The notes beneath the pieces are model-generated. The model was not told the DNA's origin. It worked only from the letters and a program-made list of their open reading frames with translations, and made no database searches. DNA of 64,000 nt from Pseudomonas sp. Seg1 (lineage in GTDB: Bacteria > Pseudomonadota > Gammaproteobacteria > Pseudomonadales > Pseudomonadaceae): positions 5,445,001-5,509,000 of the forward strand of contig NZ_AP021903.1 of the NCBI RefSeq assembly GCF_018326005.1, read 5' to 3'. Numbering within the stretch: position 1 is the first letter of the stretch; each line of letters opens with the position of its first letter. The translations under genes and the position numbers were made by a program. This document shows, piece after piece, positions 27,308 to 37,681 of this stretch.

Positions 27308-28210
27308 TCAGAGGCGGCTGGAGAGATCATCCAGGGCCGCGCGTAAATCCGTGAACTGGAAAGTGAAGCCCGCTTCCAGCAAGCGTGCCGGCGTGGCCCG
27401 TTGGCCGCCGAGCAACAACAAAGACATTTCGCCAAGGCCGACTTTCAACGCCAGCGTCGGCATCGGCATGAACGCCGGGCGGTGCAATACGCTGCCCAGC
27501 GTCTTGGCAAATTCGCGATTGCGCACAGGTTTTGGCGCGCACGCATTATAAGGACCACGCGCCTGATCGCGGTGCAGAAGAAAATCAATCAGGGCGATTT
27601 GATCATCAATGTGAATCCACGGCATCCACTGCCGACCATTGCCCAACGGCCCGCCCAGCCCGAGTTTGAACGGCAGCAACAGCCGCGACAAAAAGCCGCC
27701 CTCGGCCGACAACACCAGACCAGTGCGCACCAGCACCACACGGATCCCCAGCGATTCGGCACGCAGGGCGGTTTCCTCCCAGGCGATGCACAACTGGCTG
27801 GCGAAATCGTCGATCACCGGCGGCGAGTCTTCGCTCAACTCACGCTCACCGCCGTCGCCGTACCAGCCAATCGCCGATCCGGAAATCAGCAGCGCGGGTT
27901 TCTGCGCCCGTGTTTCGAGCCAGGCCAACAGGGTTTCCGTCAGCTTGATACGACTGCTCCACAGCAGCGCTTTGCGCCGATGCGTCCACAGTCGATCGGC
28001 AATCGGCGCACCGGCCAGATTGATAATGGCGTCCACGGGCTCATCACCGAGGTCTTCCAGACGCGCGATACCACGCACCTGAGCACCACAGATTTTGCCA
28101 ACTTTTTCCGGGCGCCGGCTCCACACCGACAAGCGATGGCCCTGCGCCAACCAATGCCGGCAGAGCTGGCGTCCTATCAAACCAGTACCGCCGGTCAGCA
28201 ATATGTGCAT
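27308..28210 (-). CDS. TIGR01777 family epimerase-like oxidoreductase (YfcH type)
   Basis: A 300-aa protein of the extended short-chain dehydrogenase type. The NAD(P)-binding motif [11 protein letters not shown] is at residues 6-16, and the C-terminal DUF1731-like end ([25 protein letters not shown]) is characteristic of TIGR01777. AGGAAG precedes the ATG at 28210. It is coupled to hemH downstream and divergent from the renalase-like gene. Substrate unknown. Confidence 0.9.
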   Translation of the reverse strand: MHILLTGGTGLIGRQLCRHWLAQGHRLSVWSRRPEKVGKICGAQVRGIARLEDLGDEPVDAIINLAGAPIADRLWTHRRKALLWSSRIKLTETLLAWLETRAQKPALLISGSAIGWYGDGGERELSEDSPPVIDDFASQLCIAWEETALRAESLGIRVVLVRTGLVLSAEGGFLSRLLLPFKLGLGGPLGNGRQWMPWIHIDDQIALIDFLLHRDQARGPYNACAPKPVRNREFAKTLGSVLHRPAFMPMPTLALKVGLGEMSLLLLGGQRATPARLLEAGFTFQFTDLRAALDDLSSRL

Positions 28211-28305
28211 GACTTCTTCCTCGCGTGGCGTTTTACCCGGATCACTAGTCTATTTTTATAAGCAGGGATCTTTTCTATTGGGCAGGCTCTATTGTTTAAC
28301 CATAG

Positions 28306-29606
<1,301 letters not shown>

Positions 29607-29613
29607 ATCCCCT

Positions 29614-29701
29614 TGTAGGAGTGAGCCTGCTCGCGATGACAGTTTGTCAGTCAACACAAACATTGAATGCCCGACCGCGATCGCGAGCAGGCTCACTCCT
29701 C
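29614..29701. repeat. Inverted REP pair (TGTAGGAGTGAGCCTGCTCGCG)
   Basis: TGTAGGAGTGAGCCTGCTCG and CGAGCAGGCTCACTCCTCCA face each other. The same family recurs at 38548-38636 and 51187-51275. Confidence 0.8.
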
Positions 29702-29727
29702 CAGAGATCGCATTCAACCTCAAAACT

Positions 29728-29801
29728 TATACAAATTGTTTGACTTGTACACCATTGAATCTATGCTAATAAAAAGTTGTACAGAGATCGTTCTGTGTAC
29801 A
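29728..29801 (+). promoter_or_regulatory. Light-regulated promoter with two LitR/PplR-type sites
   Basis: Site 1 is TATACA-N12-TGTACA at 29728-29751 and site 2 is TGTACA-N12-TGTACA at 29778-29801, both exact matches to TRTACA-N12-TGTACA, with starts 50 bp apart. Between them lie a -35-like TTGACT (29740-29745) and, 16 bp on, a -10-like TATGCT (29762-29767). Site 1 overlaps the -35 and site 2 lies just past the -10, an arrangement suited to repression. The downstream operon begins at 29822 and includes the LitR-like regulator itself. Confidence 0.75.
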
Positions 29802-29821
29802 GGTATAGATTTGAGGTGCCC

Positions 29822-30784
29822 ATGTCCGAATCTTCCGCGCTCAAACCAAAGATAGCCATCAGCGCTTGCCTGCTGGGTGCCGAGGTGCGCTACAACGGCG
29901 GACACAAGGAATCGCGACTGTGCAGCCGCACGCTCGCTGAATATTTCGAATTCGTCCCGCTCTGCCCGGAAGTCTCCATCGGCCTGGGTATTCCCCGCGA
30001 GCCGATCCGCCTGGTCGGCGACCCACAAAACCCAGAAGCCATCGGCACCGTCAACCCGGCGATCAACGTCACCGCCCCCCTTGCCGAATACGGGCAAAAA
30101 ATGGCTGCCGAACTCGATGACCTCTGCGGCTATATCTTCATGCAGCAATCACCGTCCTGCGGCCTCGAACGAGTCAAGGTCTATCACGCCAACGGCGCCC
30201 CGGTGAATGGCGGTGGACGCGGCATCTACGCCCAGGCTTTCTGCGCACAACACCCGGACCTGCCGGTGGAAGAAGCCGGACGCCTCAACGATCCGGTGCT
30301 GCGGGAAAACTTCATCACTCGCGTGCTCGCCTACAGCGCCTGGCAGCAAGTGCTCGCTCAAGGCTTGAGCCGCCGCGCGCTCACCGAATTCCACTCACGC
30401 TACAAATACCTGCTGATGGCCCACAACCCGCCGCAATACAAAGCGCTGGGCAAGCTGTTGGGCAACATGGCGCAGAGCGATCCCGCCGAACTCGGCCCGC
30501 GCTATTTCAGCCAACTGATGGCGGCACTGAAAAAATGCGCCACACGCGGTACTCACTGCAACGTGCTGCTGCACATCAGCGGCTATCTGAAACAGGCGAT
30601 CAGCGCCGAAGATAAACAGGAAATGGTTCACGTCATCGGCCAGTACCGCCAAGGCATCGTGCCGCTGGTGGTGCCGCTGACGCTGCTCAAGCATCACTTC
30701 CGTCTCCATCCCGATCCATACATTGCGCAGCAGGTTTACCTACAGCCGCACCCGGAAAATCTCAGCCTGCGAAACGCCATTTGA
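29822..30784 (+). CDS. DUF523 and DUF1722 domain protein (YbgA-like fusion)
   Basis: A 320-aa protein. The N-terminal DUF523 part (about residues 8-150) has conserved cysteines in ISACLLG, PLCPEV and QQSPSCGLERV, which could bind a metal or an iron-sulfur cluster. The C-terminal DUF1722 part (about 190-310) matches E. coli YbgA, encoded next to phr in E. coli. GAGG precedes the ATG at 29822. It is the first gene of the photolyase operon and shares one base with the regulator start. Biochemical role unknown. Confidence 0.88.
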   Translation: MSESSALKPKIAISACLLGAEVRYNGGHKESRLCSRTLAEYFEFVPLCPEVSIGLGIPREPIRLVGDPQNPEAIGTVNPAINVTAPLAEYGQKMAAELDDLCGYIFMQQSPSCGLERVKVYHANGAPVNGGGRGIYAQAFCAQHPDLPVEEAGRLNDPVLRENFITRVLAYSAWQQVLAQGLSRRALTEFHSRYKYLLMAHNPPQYKALGKLLGNMAQSDPAELGPRYFSQLMAALKKCATRGTHCNVLLHISGYLKQAISAEDKQEMVHVIGQYRQGIVPLVVPLTLLKHHFRLHPDPYIAQQVYLQPHPENLSLRNAI

Positions 30785-31725
30785 TGAACGACAAACTCGA
30801 CACCAGCGCCCAGGAAGACCTCGGCGCCGACTTCAAGAAAGCCCTCGACGAAGGCTGGCTGCCGATTCGCGAAGTGGCGCGCCAGACTGGCGTCAATGCG
30901 ATCACCCTGCGTGCATGGGAGCGCCGTTACGGCCTGGTCATCCCCCAGCGCACGCCCAAGGGGCACCGGTTGTATTCGGCCGAACATGTGCAACGCATCC
31001 TGACCATCCTCACTTGGCTCAATCGCGGCGTCGCGGTCAGTCAGGTCAAGCCGCTGCTCGACACGGCGCAGGCCTTCAGCGAACCGGTAGAAAATGACTG
31101 GCAACGCTTGCAACACGCGCTACTGGCGGCCGTTACCCAACTCGACGAACGCGCCCTCGACGACAGCGTCAATCAAGCCATGGCGCTCTACCCGCCGCGC
31201 ACGCTGTGCGAGCAATTGCTACTGCCGCTGCTGGCCGAACTCGAACAGCGCTGGCAGGGCCAGTTCGGCGCGCAGATGGAGCAAGTCTTTTTTTATTCAT
31301 GGTTACGCAGCAAATTCGGCGCACGCATCTACCATAACAATCGTCAATTGCACGCCGCCCCTCTGTTGCTGATCAATCATTCCGACCTGCCACTGGAACC
31401 TCATCTGTGGCTGTGCGCGTGGCTGATCAGCAGCGCCGATTGCCCGGTACAAGTGTTTGACTGGCCGGTGCCGGCCGGAGAGCTGGCACTGGCGGTCGAA
31501 CATCTGCAAGCGCGCGGCGTACTGCTGTATTCCAGCAAAGCCATGCAGCCTGGGCAGTTGCCAAAACTTTTGGCTGGCGTCGGTTGCCCAAAAATGATCG
31601 TCGGACCAACGGTGTGCATCCACCACGCCGAGTTGTCCGTAAAAACTTGCGAGATGGCTGATCTGTACCTGGCTGAAGACGCGCTATCAGCGCACCAGGC
31701 ACTCGTTCAGCGTGGGCAGATTTAA
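30784..31725 (+). CDS. MerR-family regulator, LitR/CarH-like (B12-independent type)
   Basis: A 313-aa regulator. The N-terminal MerR winged helix (about residues 20-85) has LPIREVARQTGVNAITLRAWERRYGL and the wing GHRLYSAEHV. The C-terminal part looks like the four-helix plus Rossmann layout of CarH/LitR, but the cobalamin-ligand motif DxHxxG is replaced by EPHLWL (about 198-203), so adenosylcobalamin binding is doubtful; this fits the class II LitR (PplR) proteins of P. putida. ATG overlaps the upstream stop (TGATG), and its own stop overlaps phrB. It probably represses the two promoters bearing TGTACA sites. Confidence 0.85.
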   Translation: MNDKLDTSAQEDLGADFKKALDEGWLPIREVARQTGVNAITLRAWERRYGLVIPQRTPKGHRLYSAEHVQRILTILTWLNRGVAVSQVKPLLDTAQAFSEPVENDWQRLQHALLAAVTQLDERALDDSVNQAMALYPPRTLCEQLLLPLLAELEQRWQGQFGAQMEQVFFYSWLRSKFGARIYHNNRQLHAAPLLLINHSDLPLEPHLWLCAWLISSADCPVQVFDWPVPAGELALAVEHLQARGVLLYSSKAMQPGQLPKLLAGVGCPKMIVGPTVCIHHAELSVKTCEMADLYLAEDALSAHQALVQRGQI

Positions 31726-33191
31726 TGGACGCGACGACTACCGATATGCAATTGATCTGGCTGCGCAGCGACTTGCGCCAACACGACAACACCGCCCTCG
31801 CGGCCGCCACAGCGCGCGGCCCGACGGTTGCTGTGTATCTGCTGAGCCCAGAGCAATGGCTTGAGCATGACGACGCGCCCTGCAAGGTCGACTTCTGGCT
31901 GCGCAACCTGACAGAGCTGAGCAACAGTCTCGTTCAATTGAACATTCCGTTGCTGATTCGTACGGCGGCGCATTGGGATCAGGCGCCGGCAGAGCTGCTC
32001 AAACTTTGTCGGCAACTGAATATCCAGGCGGTGCACGTCAACGAAGAATACGGCGTCCATGAAAGTCGTCGCGATGCCGCCGTTGCCGAGACATTGCAGG
32101 CCGAGGGCATCGAATTTCACAGCTACCTGGACCAATTGCTGTTCAAGCCCGGCACCGTGCTGACCAAGACCGGCACGTACTTTCAGGTGTTCAGCCAGTT
32201 CCGCAAAGTCTGCTACGAACGCCTGCACCGTTCGATGCCGGCGCTGGTGAAAACTCCCGGCAAACAATCGCCACTGAACATCGACAGTGACCCGATTCCT
32301 GCGGCGGTCAAAGGCTTTGCTACCCCGAGTGAGTCGCTGCGCGACTTGTGGCCGGCGGGCGAGCAGGAAGCCCGGCGGCGTCTCGACACCTTCGCCGACG
32401 CTCAGATCGACTACTACAAAAATGAACGCGACTTCCCGGCCAAACCCGGCACCAGTCAGCTTTCGGCCTATCTCGCAGCGGGCGTGATCTCGCCGCGCCA
32501 ATGCCTGCACGCTGCCCTGCAAAGCAATCAGGGGGAATTCGAAAGCGGCAAGGTCGGTGCGGTCACGTGGATTAACGAACTGCTCTGGCGCGAATTCTAT
32601 AAACACATTCTGGTCGGCTATCCACGGGTCTCGCGCCACCGCGCGTTCCGCCCGGAAACCGAAGCGCTGGCCTGGCGTGACGCGCCGGACGATCTGCTGG
32701 CGTGGCAAGAGGCGCGCACCGGCCTGCCGATCATTGATGCGTCGATGCGCCAATTGCTCGAAACCGGCTGGATGCACAATCGTCTGCGCATGGTCGTGGC
32801 GATGTTCCTGACCAAGAACCTGCTGATCGACTGGCGTGAAGGCGAACGCTTTTTCATGCGGCATCTGATCGATGGGGATCTGGCGGCGAACAACGGCGGC
32901 TGGCAATGGAGCTCGTCGACCGGCACCGATTCGGCGCCGTACTTCCGCATTTTCAACCCGCTGAGCCAGTCGGAAAAATTCGACAGCGAAGGCCTGTTCA
33001 TCAAGCACTGGCTGCCGGAATTGGCCGACCTCGACAAAAAGCAGGTGCACAACCCGGCCAGCGCCGGCGGCTTGTTTGGCGTCGCGGATTATCCGCCCCC
33101 GATCGTCAACCTCAGCGCCTCGCGGGAACGCGCGCTAACCGCCTTCAAGAACCTGCCTTCACGTACGTCTATCGGAGAGGCCGATGAGTGA
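31725..33191 (+). CDS. phrB: Deoxyribodipyrimidine photolyase
   Basis: A 488-aa flavoprotein that uses blue/near-UV light to split cyclobutane pyrimidine dimers. It has the N-terminal antenna domain (LIWLRSDLRQHDNTAL) and the C-terminal FAD domain with WINELLWREFYKH, the interdomain ARTGLPIIDASMRQL and the signature DGDLAANNGGWQW. The ATG at 31725 overlaps the regulator stop (TAATG); an in-frame ATG at 31746 would give the shorter, more typical N-terminus. It overlaps the next gene by 8 bp. Confidence 0.96.
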   Translation: MDATTTDMQLIWLRSDLRQHDNTALAAATARGPTVAVYLLSPEQWLEHDDAPCKVDFWLRNLTELSNSLVQLNIPLLIRTAAHWDQAPAELLKLCRQLNIQAVHVNEEYGVHESRRDAAVAETLQAEGIEFHSYLDQLLFKPGTVLTKTGTYFQVFSQFRKVCYERLHRSMPALVKTPGKQSPLNIDSDPIPAAVKGFATPSESLRDLWPAGEQEARRRLDTFADAQIDYYKNERDFPAKPGTSQLSAYLAAGVISPRQCLHAALQSNQGEFESGKVGAVTWINELLWREFYKHILVGYPRVSRHRAFRPETEALAWRDAPDDLLAWQEARTGLPIIDASMRQLLETGWMHNRLRMVVAMFLTKNLLIDWREGERFFMRHLIDGDLAANNGGWQWSSSTGTDSAPYFRIFNPLSQSEKFDSEGLFIKHWLPELADLDKKQVHNPASAGGLFGVADYPPPIVNLSASRERALTAFKNLPSRTSIGEADE

Positions 33192-33606
33192 TTTCCTGCG
33201 CAACTTCGCCCGGCAATTTTCAGCGTTGAACAAAGACAATCTGCAACGCCTGGGCGAGTTGTACAGCGACGACATTCATTTCACCGACCCGCTGCACGAA
33301 GTTCAGGGGCTGGCGCAACTGCGCGACTACTTCGCTGAGTTGTACGCCAATGTCAGCGAGCTGCGCTTCGATTTTCACGGCTTCGACCAGATCAGCGAGG
33401 GTGAAGGTTATCTGCGCTGGGTCATGAGTTACCGCCATCCGCGTCTGGCCAGTGGCAGGGAGATTCGTGTCGCAGGCTGCTCGCACCTGCTGTGGCGCGA
33501 CAAGGTTTATCGCCATCGGGATTATTTCGATGCCGGGGCGTTGCTGTATGAACATTTACCCGTATTGGGCCGAGTGATCGCCTGGCTGAAAAGGAGAATG
33601 GGATGA
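33184..33606 (+). CDS. NTF2-like/SnoaL-fold protein
   Basis: A 140-aa protein of the nuclear transport factor 2 fold: an N-terminal helix pair (FARQFSALNKDNLQRLGELYSDDIHFTDPLHEV) followed by beta-sheet segments ending HLLWRDKVYRHRDYFDAGALLYEHLP. Such proteins can be small enzymes or binding partners. It starts inside the end of phrB and ends inside the start of the SDR gene, so it belongs to the same operon. A polyketide-cyclase-like activity is not shown. Confidence 0.85.
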   Translation: MSDFLRNFARQFSALNKDNLQRLGELYSDDIHFTDPLHEVQGLAQLRDYFAELYANVSELRFDFHGFDQISEGEGYLRWVMSYRHPRLASGREIRVAGCSHLLWRDKVYRHRDYFDAGALLYEHLPVLGRVIAWLKRRMG

Positions 33607-34385
33607 GTCGTACAACTCCACGGCGTTATTGGCTGACCGGTGCCAGCAGTGGCATCGGTGCGGCTCTGGCTGAAGAGATTCTGAAAACCGGCGCGCACCT
33701 GGCCGTCAGTTCCCGCCAGGTCGCTGCACTCAAAGTGCTCTCGCAGCGTTATCCCGGGCAAGTGCTGGTGGTGCCGGGGGATTTGACCAACAGCCAGACC
33801 GTGCGCGAAATCGGCCAGCAGATTGCCGAGGATTGGGGCTCGCTGGACTCGGTGATCCTCAATGCCGGCACCTGTGAATATGTCGATGCCCGGCAATTCG
33901 ATTCCTCCATCGTCGAACATGTGGTGCGCACCAATCTGCTCGCCAGCAGCTACTGCATCGAAGCCGCCCTGCCGCTGCTGCGCAAAGGCACGGCGCCGCA
34001 TCTGGTCGGCATGGCCAGTTCGGTGACTTACCTGCCGCTGCCCCGGGCCGAAGCCTACGGAGCATCGAAGGCCGGGCTGCGTTATCTGTTCGAATCGCTG
34101 CGCATTGATCTGGCCGATGAGGGCATTGAAGTCACCGTGATCAGCCCGGGCTTTGTCGAAACACCGCTGACCGCCAAGAATGATTTTCCGATGCCGTTGA
34201 GCTGGCCTGTGGATAAAGCCGCGCGGCACATCTTCGCCAAACTCAAGGACCGTCCGCTGGAGATCGCATTTCCGGCGCTGTTCATGGCGGCGCTGTGGCC
34301 GTTGTCGAAACTGCCCGCCCGTGTGCAATTGATGATCGGCAAACGCATGGTGCGCAAACCACCGCCACTGCGGGATCCAGCATGA
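33603..34385 (+). CDS. SDR family NAD(P)-dependent oxidoreductase
   Basis: A 260-aa classical short-chain dehydrogenase with TGASSGIG (residues about 10-17), NAG (about 87-89) and the catalytic YGASK (about 144-148). A hydrophobic C-terminal segment (FPALFMAALWPLSKLPA) could touch the membrane. It overlaps its neighbours by 4 bp on each side. The same SDR-FAD oxidoreductase-DUF1365-cyclopropane synthase order occurs in many proteobacteria, so it probably modifies a lipid. Confidence 0.9.
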   Translation: MSRTTPRRYWLTGASSGIGAALAEEILKTGAHLAVSSRQVAALKVLSQRYPGQVLVVPGDLTNSQTVREIGQQIAEDWGSLDSVILNAGTCEYVDARQFDSSIVEHVVRTNLLASSYCIEAALPLLRKGTAPHLVGMASSVTYLPLPRAEAYGASKAGLRYLFESLRIDLADEGIEVTVISPGFVETPLTAKNDFPMPLSWPVDKAARHIFAKLKDRPLEIAFPALFMAALWPLSKLPARVQLMIGKRMVRKPPPLRDPA

Positions 34386-35629
34386 AAATAGCCATCGTCG
34401 GTAGCGGAATCGCCGGGCTGACCTGCGCCTACCTGCTCAATCGCCGGCATGACGTCACGGTGTTCGAGGCCAGCGACTGGGTCGGTGGCCACACGCACAC
34501 CGTGCAAGTCACAGTCGAGGATCGCCAATACGCGGTGGACACCGGTTTTATCGTGTTCAACGACTGGACCTACCCGAACTTCATTCGCCTGCTGAGCCAG
34601 ATCGGCGTGCGCTTCAAGCCGACCGAAATGAGTTTTTCGGTGAGTGATCCGGACACTGGCCTTGAGTACAACGGCAACAACCTCAACAGCCTGTTCGCCC
34701 AGCGCCGCAACCTGCTGTCGCCGGGCTTCTGGGGCATGCTGCGGGACATCCTGCGCTTTAATAAAGAAGCCCAGCGCGACCTCGCCGAACTGCGCATCGC
34801 CGCTGACATGACCCTCGACGATTACCTCAAGGCCGGCGGCTATGGCGAGCGCTTCATCCTGCATTACATCGTGCCGATGGGGGCGGCGATCTGGTCGATG
34901 CCGATGGCCGAGATGCTCAATTTTCCACTGCAGTTCTTTCTGCGTTTCTTCAAGAATCATGGCTTGCTGTCAGTCAGTGATCGCCCGCAATGGCAGGTCA
35001 TCGAAGGTGGCTCCAGCGCCTACATCGCGCCGCTGACGGCAACGTTCAAGGACAAGATCCGCCTGAACTGCCCGGTGACTCGCGTTGATCGCGACGAACA
35101 CGGCGTGGTTATCCACAGCCCGGCAGGTATCGAGCATTTCGACAAAGTGGTGTTCGCCTGTCACAGCGATCAAGCCCTGCAACTGCTCGCCAGCCCGAGC
35201 GACGCCGAACAGGCGATCCTCGGCGCCCTGCCCTACGCCGACAACGAAGTGGTGTTGCACACCGATACGCGTCTGCTGCCCAGACGCAAACTGGCGTGGG
35301 CGAGCTGGAATTTTCGTCTGAACGGCGCGGGCCATACGCATGCAGCCGTGACCTATGACATGAACATCCTGCAAGGGATCGAGAGCGACACCACGTTCTG
35401 CGTCAGCCTCAATCAGAGCGCCGGCATCAGCCCGTTCAAAGTGCTCGCCAAATACACCTACGCCCATCCGCAATTCAGCCTTGCCGCCGTCGCTGCGCAG
35501 AACCGCTGGAGCGAACTGGACGGCGTGCACAACACGCATTATTGCGGCGCCTACTGGGCCAACGGTTTTCATGAAGACGGCGTGGTCAGCGCGTTGCGCG
35601 TGGCGGCGGCGTTCGGGGAAACCTTATGA
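34382..35629 (+). CDS. FAD-dependent amine-oxidase-like oxidoreductase
   Basis: A 415-aa flavoprotein starting MKIAIVGSGIAGLTCAYLL, the dinucleotide motif, followed by FEASDWVGGHTHTV. The C-terminal FAD segment includes THYCGAYWANGFHEDGV (about 388-404). The ATG lies inside the SDR stop (ATGA), and its own stop overlaps the DUF1365 start. Relatives in this gene neighbourhood are tied to fatty-acid modification (for example furan fatty acid formation in Rhodobacter), so an acyl-chain oxidation role is inferred, not shown. Confidence 0.88.
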   Translation: MKIAIVGSGIAGLTCAYLLNRRHDVTVFEASDWVGGHTHTVQVTVEDRQYAVDTGFIVFNDWTYPNFIRLLSQIGVRFKPTEMSFSVSDPDTGLEYNGNNLNSLFAQRRNLLSPGFWGMLRDILRFNKEAQRDLAELRIAADMTLDDYLKAGGYGERFILHYIVPMGAAIWSMPMAEMLNFPLQFFLRFFKNHGLLSVSDRPQWQVIEGGSSAYIAPLTATFKDKIRLNCPVTRVDRDEHGVVIHSPAGIEHFDKVVFACHSDQALQLLASPSDAEQAILGALPYADNEVVLHTDTRLLPRRKLAWASWNFRLNGAGHTHAAVTYDMNILQGIESDTTFCVSLNQSAGISPFKVLAKYTYAHPQFSLAAVAAQNRWSELDGVHNTHYCGAYWANGFHEDGVVSALRVAAAFGETL

Positions 35630-36429
35630 ACAGCGCCCTGTACAGCGGCTGGATCGGCCATCGGCGTTTCGCGCCGCGCCGGCATGAGTTTCGCTACCGG
35701 ATCGGTTTGCTCTACCTCGACCTGACAGAACAGGACGCGGTCCTCGGCCTGTCGCCATTGGCCAGCCGCAGCCGTTTTGCGCCGTTTTCATTTCGCGAGA
35801 GCGACTACCTCAAAGCCTTTACCGGCACCGGCATGCGCCTGATCGACGCGGTGCGCCAGCAGGTCGGGATCGCCATCGGTCATGAACCACAAGGCGCGGT
35901 GTGCCTGCTGACGCAACCGCGCAGTTGGGGCCTGGCGTTCAATCCGGTGAGTTTCTTTTATTGCCATGAAGCCGATGGGCAACTGGCGGCGATTGTCTGC
36001 GAAGTCACCAACACGCCGTGGCGCGAGCGCTACCACTACGTGCTGCCGGCGGGTCGGCATGAACACCATCAACATTTCGCGGTGGCGAAGGCGTTTCACG
36101 TATCGCCATTTTTGCCACGCGATCTTGAATACCGCATGAGCTTCAGCCCCGCCGCGCAAAACCTCGGCGTGCACATGGCCGACTGGCAGGGCGAAGAGAA
36201 GCTGTTCGACGCGACCCTCAATCTGCAACGCGAAACGCTCGACCGTCATAGCCTGCATCGTTACTTGCGACGCTTTCCGTGGATGACCGCGAAAACCGCT
36301 TTGGCGATCTACTGGCAAGCCTTGCGACTGCTGGTCAAACGCGCACCGATCTTTGCTCATCAGGCTGCCGATGGCAGCTTTCAAACCGCTAAAGCGCCTC
36401 CCAGGGAGCACCGCCATGAAATCCTCTAG
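35626..36429 (+). CDS. DUF1365 domain-containing protein
   Basis: A 267-aa protein starting MNSALYSGWIGHRRFAPRRHEF, the typical DUF1365 opening, with LTQPRSWGLAFNPVSFFYCH (about residues 101-120) as the conserved core. It is nearly always encoded between the FAD oxidoreductase and the cyclopropane synthase-like gene. Biochemical role unknown. It overlaps the flavoprotein gene by 4 bp and the next gene by 14 bp. Confidence 0.92.
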   Translation: MNSALYSGWIGHRRFAPRRHEFRYRIGLLYLDLTEQDAVLGLSPLASRSRFAPFSFRESDYLKAFTGTGMRLIDAVRQQVGIAIGHEPQGAVCLLTQPRSWGLAFNPVSFFYCHEADGQLAAIVCEVTNTPWRERYHYVLPAGRHEHHQHFAVAKAFHVSPFLPRDLEYRMSFSPAAQNLGVHMADWQGEEKLFDATLNLQRETLDRHSLHRYLRRFPWMTAKTALAIYWQALRLLVKRAPIFAHQAADGSFQTAKAPPREHRHEIL

Positions 36430-37681
36430 CCTTTCGGCCAGCCTGTTCAGCACCAACGGCCTGACAGGATCGCTGCTGCGTCGCGGTGTGTTGCGGCAAA
36501 TGGCTCAGCTCAAACACGGCCAGTTGCTGGTGGTCGAGGACGGTGAGCAGATGCTGTTCGGCACCAAGGGCAGCCCTTTGCTGGGCGAGATCCATGTACT
36601 CGATCCGGCAGCCTGGGGCATGGTCGCCAGCAATGGCTCGATCGGCGCCGGCGAAGCATTTATCCACGGTTACTGGAGCTCGCCGGACCTGACCGCCGTG
36701 GTGCGGGTGTTCGTCAGCAACCTCGACGTACTCGATGCGATGGAGGGCGGGCTGGCCCGTCTCGGCCGGCCGCTGGTGCAAGGCCTGCACTGGCTCAACC
36801 GCAACACCCGCAAGGGTTCGCAGAAAAACATCGCCGCGCACTACGACCTTGGCAACGATCTGTTCGAGCAGTTTCTCGACCCGACCATGATGTATTCCGC
36901 CGCGCAATTCCTCACCCCCGAGGACAGTCTGGAACAGGCGCAACTGAACAAACTGGAGCGGATCTGCCAGAAGCTTGCGCTCAAGCCTGAGGATCATCTG
37001 CTGGAAATCGGCACGGGCTGGGGCAGCATGGCACTTTATGCCGCGCAGCATTACGGCTGCCGCGTGACCACCACCACGCTGTCGAAAGAGCAGTACGCCT
37101 TCACCGCCCGGCGCATCGAACAACTGGGCTTGCAGGATCAGATAACGCTGCTGCTCAAGGACTACCGCGACCTCACCGGCGAGTACGACAAACTGGTGTC
37201 GATCGAGATGATCGAAGCCGTCGGCCACCGCTTCCTGCCGACCTACTTCAAACAATGCGCACACCTGCTCAAGAGCAACGGCCTGATGCTGATCCAGGCG
37301 ATCACCATTCGCGAGCAGCGCTATGAACAGGCCAAGCGCGGCGTCGATTTCATCCAGCGCTACATCTTCCCCGGCGGGGCCCTGCCCTGCGTGCAGAAGA
37401 TGCTCGAAATCGTCAGCCGTGACACCGATATGAACCTGCTGCACATGGAAGATTTCGGTTTGCATTACGCCAAGACCTTGCGCCTGTGGCACGAGAATTT
37501 TCGTCGCGCTCACGGTCGCTTGAGCGAGCTGGGCTATGACGATTATTTCCTGCGGCTGTGGGAGTTTTACCTGTGCTACTGCGAGGGTGGCTTCCTCGAG
37601 CGCACCATCGGCACGGCGCAATTGCTGCTGGCCAAACCGGCGGCGATGCCGGCGCCGCTGCTCGGACGCTTCGATGCTTGA
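36416..37681 (+). CDS. Cyclopropane-fatty-acid synthase-like methyltransferase
   Basis: A 421-aa SAM-dependent enzyme acting on unsaturated acyl chains of membrane phospholipids. The CFA signature HYDLGNDLFEQFLDPTMMYS is at about residues 142-161 and the SAM motif LEIGTGWGSMA at about 196-206. AGGGAG precedes ATG 36416; a longer frame is rejected. Because the set contains an SDR and a flavoprotein, the product may be a methylated or furan-type chain (UfaM-like) rather than a plain cyclopropane; this is inference. Its setting after phrB suggests membrane protection against light or singlet oxygen. Confidence 0.93.
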   Translation: MKSSSLSASLFSTNGLTGSLLRRGVLRQMAQLKHGQLLVVEDGEQMLFGTKGSPLLGEIHVLDPAAWGMVASNGSIGAGEAFIHGYWSSPDLTAVVRVFVSNLDVLDAMEGGLARLGRPLVQGLHWLNRNTRKGSQKNIAAHYDLGNDLFEQFLDPTMMYSAAQFLTPEDSLEQAQLNKLERICQKLALKPEDHLLEIGTGWGSMALYAAQHYGCRVTTTTLSKEQYAFTARRIEQLGLQDQITLLLKDYRDLTGEYDKLVSIEMIEAVGHRFLPTYFKQCAHLLKSNGLMLIQAITIREQRYEQAKRGVDFIQRYIFPGGALPCVQKMLEIVSRDTDMNLLHMEDFGLHYAKTLRLWHENFRRAHGRLSELGYDDYFLRLWEFYLCYCEGGFLERTIGTAQLLLAKPAAMPAPLLGRFDA

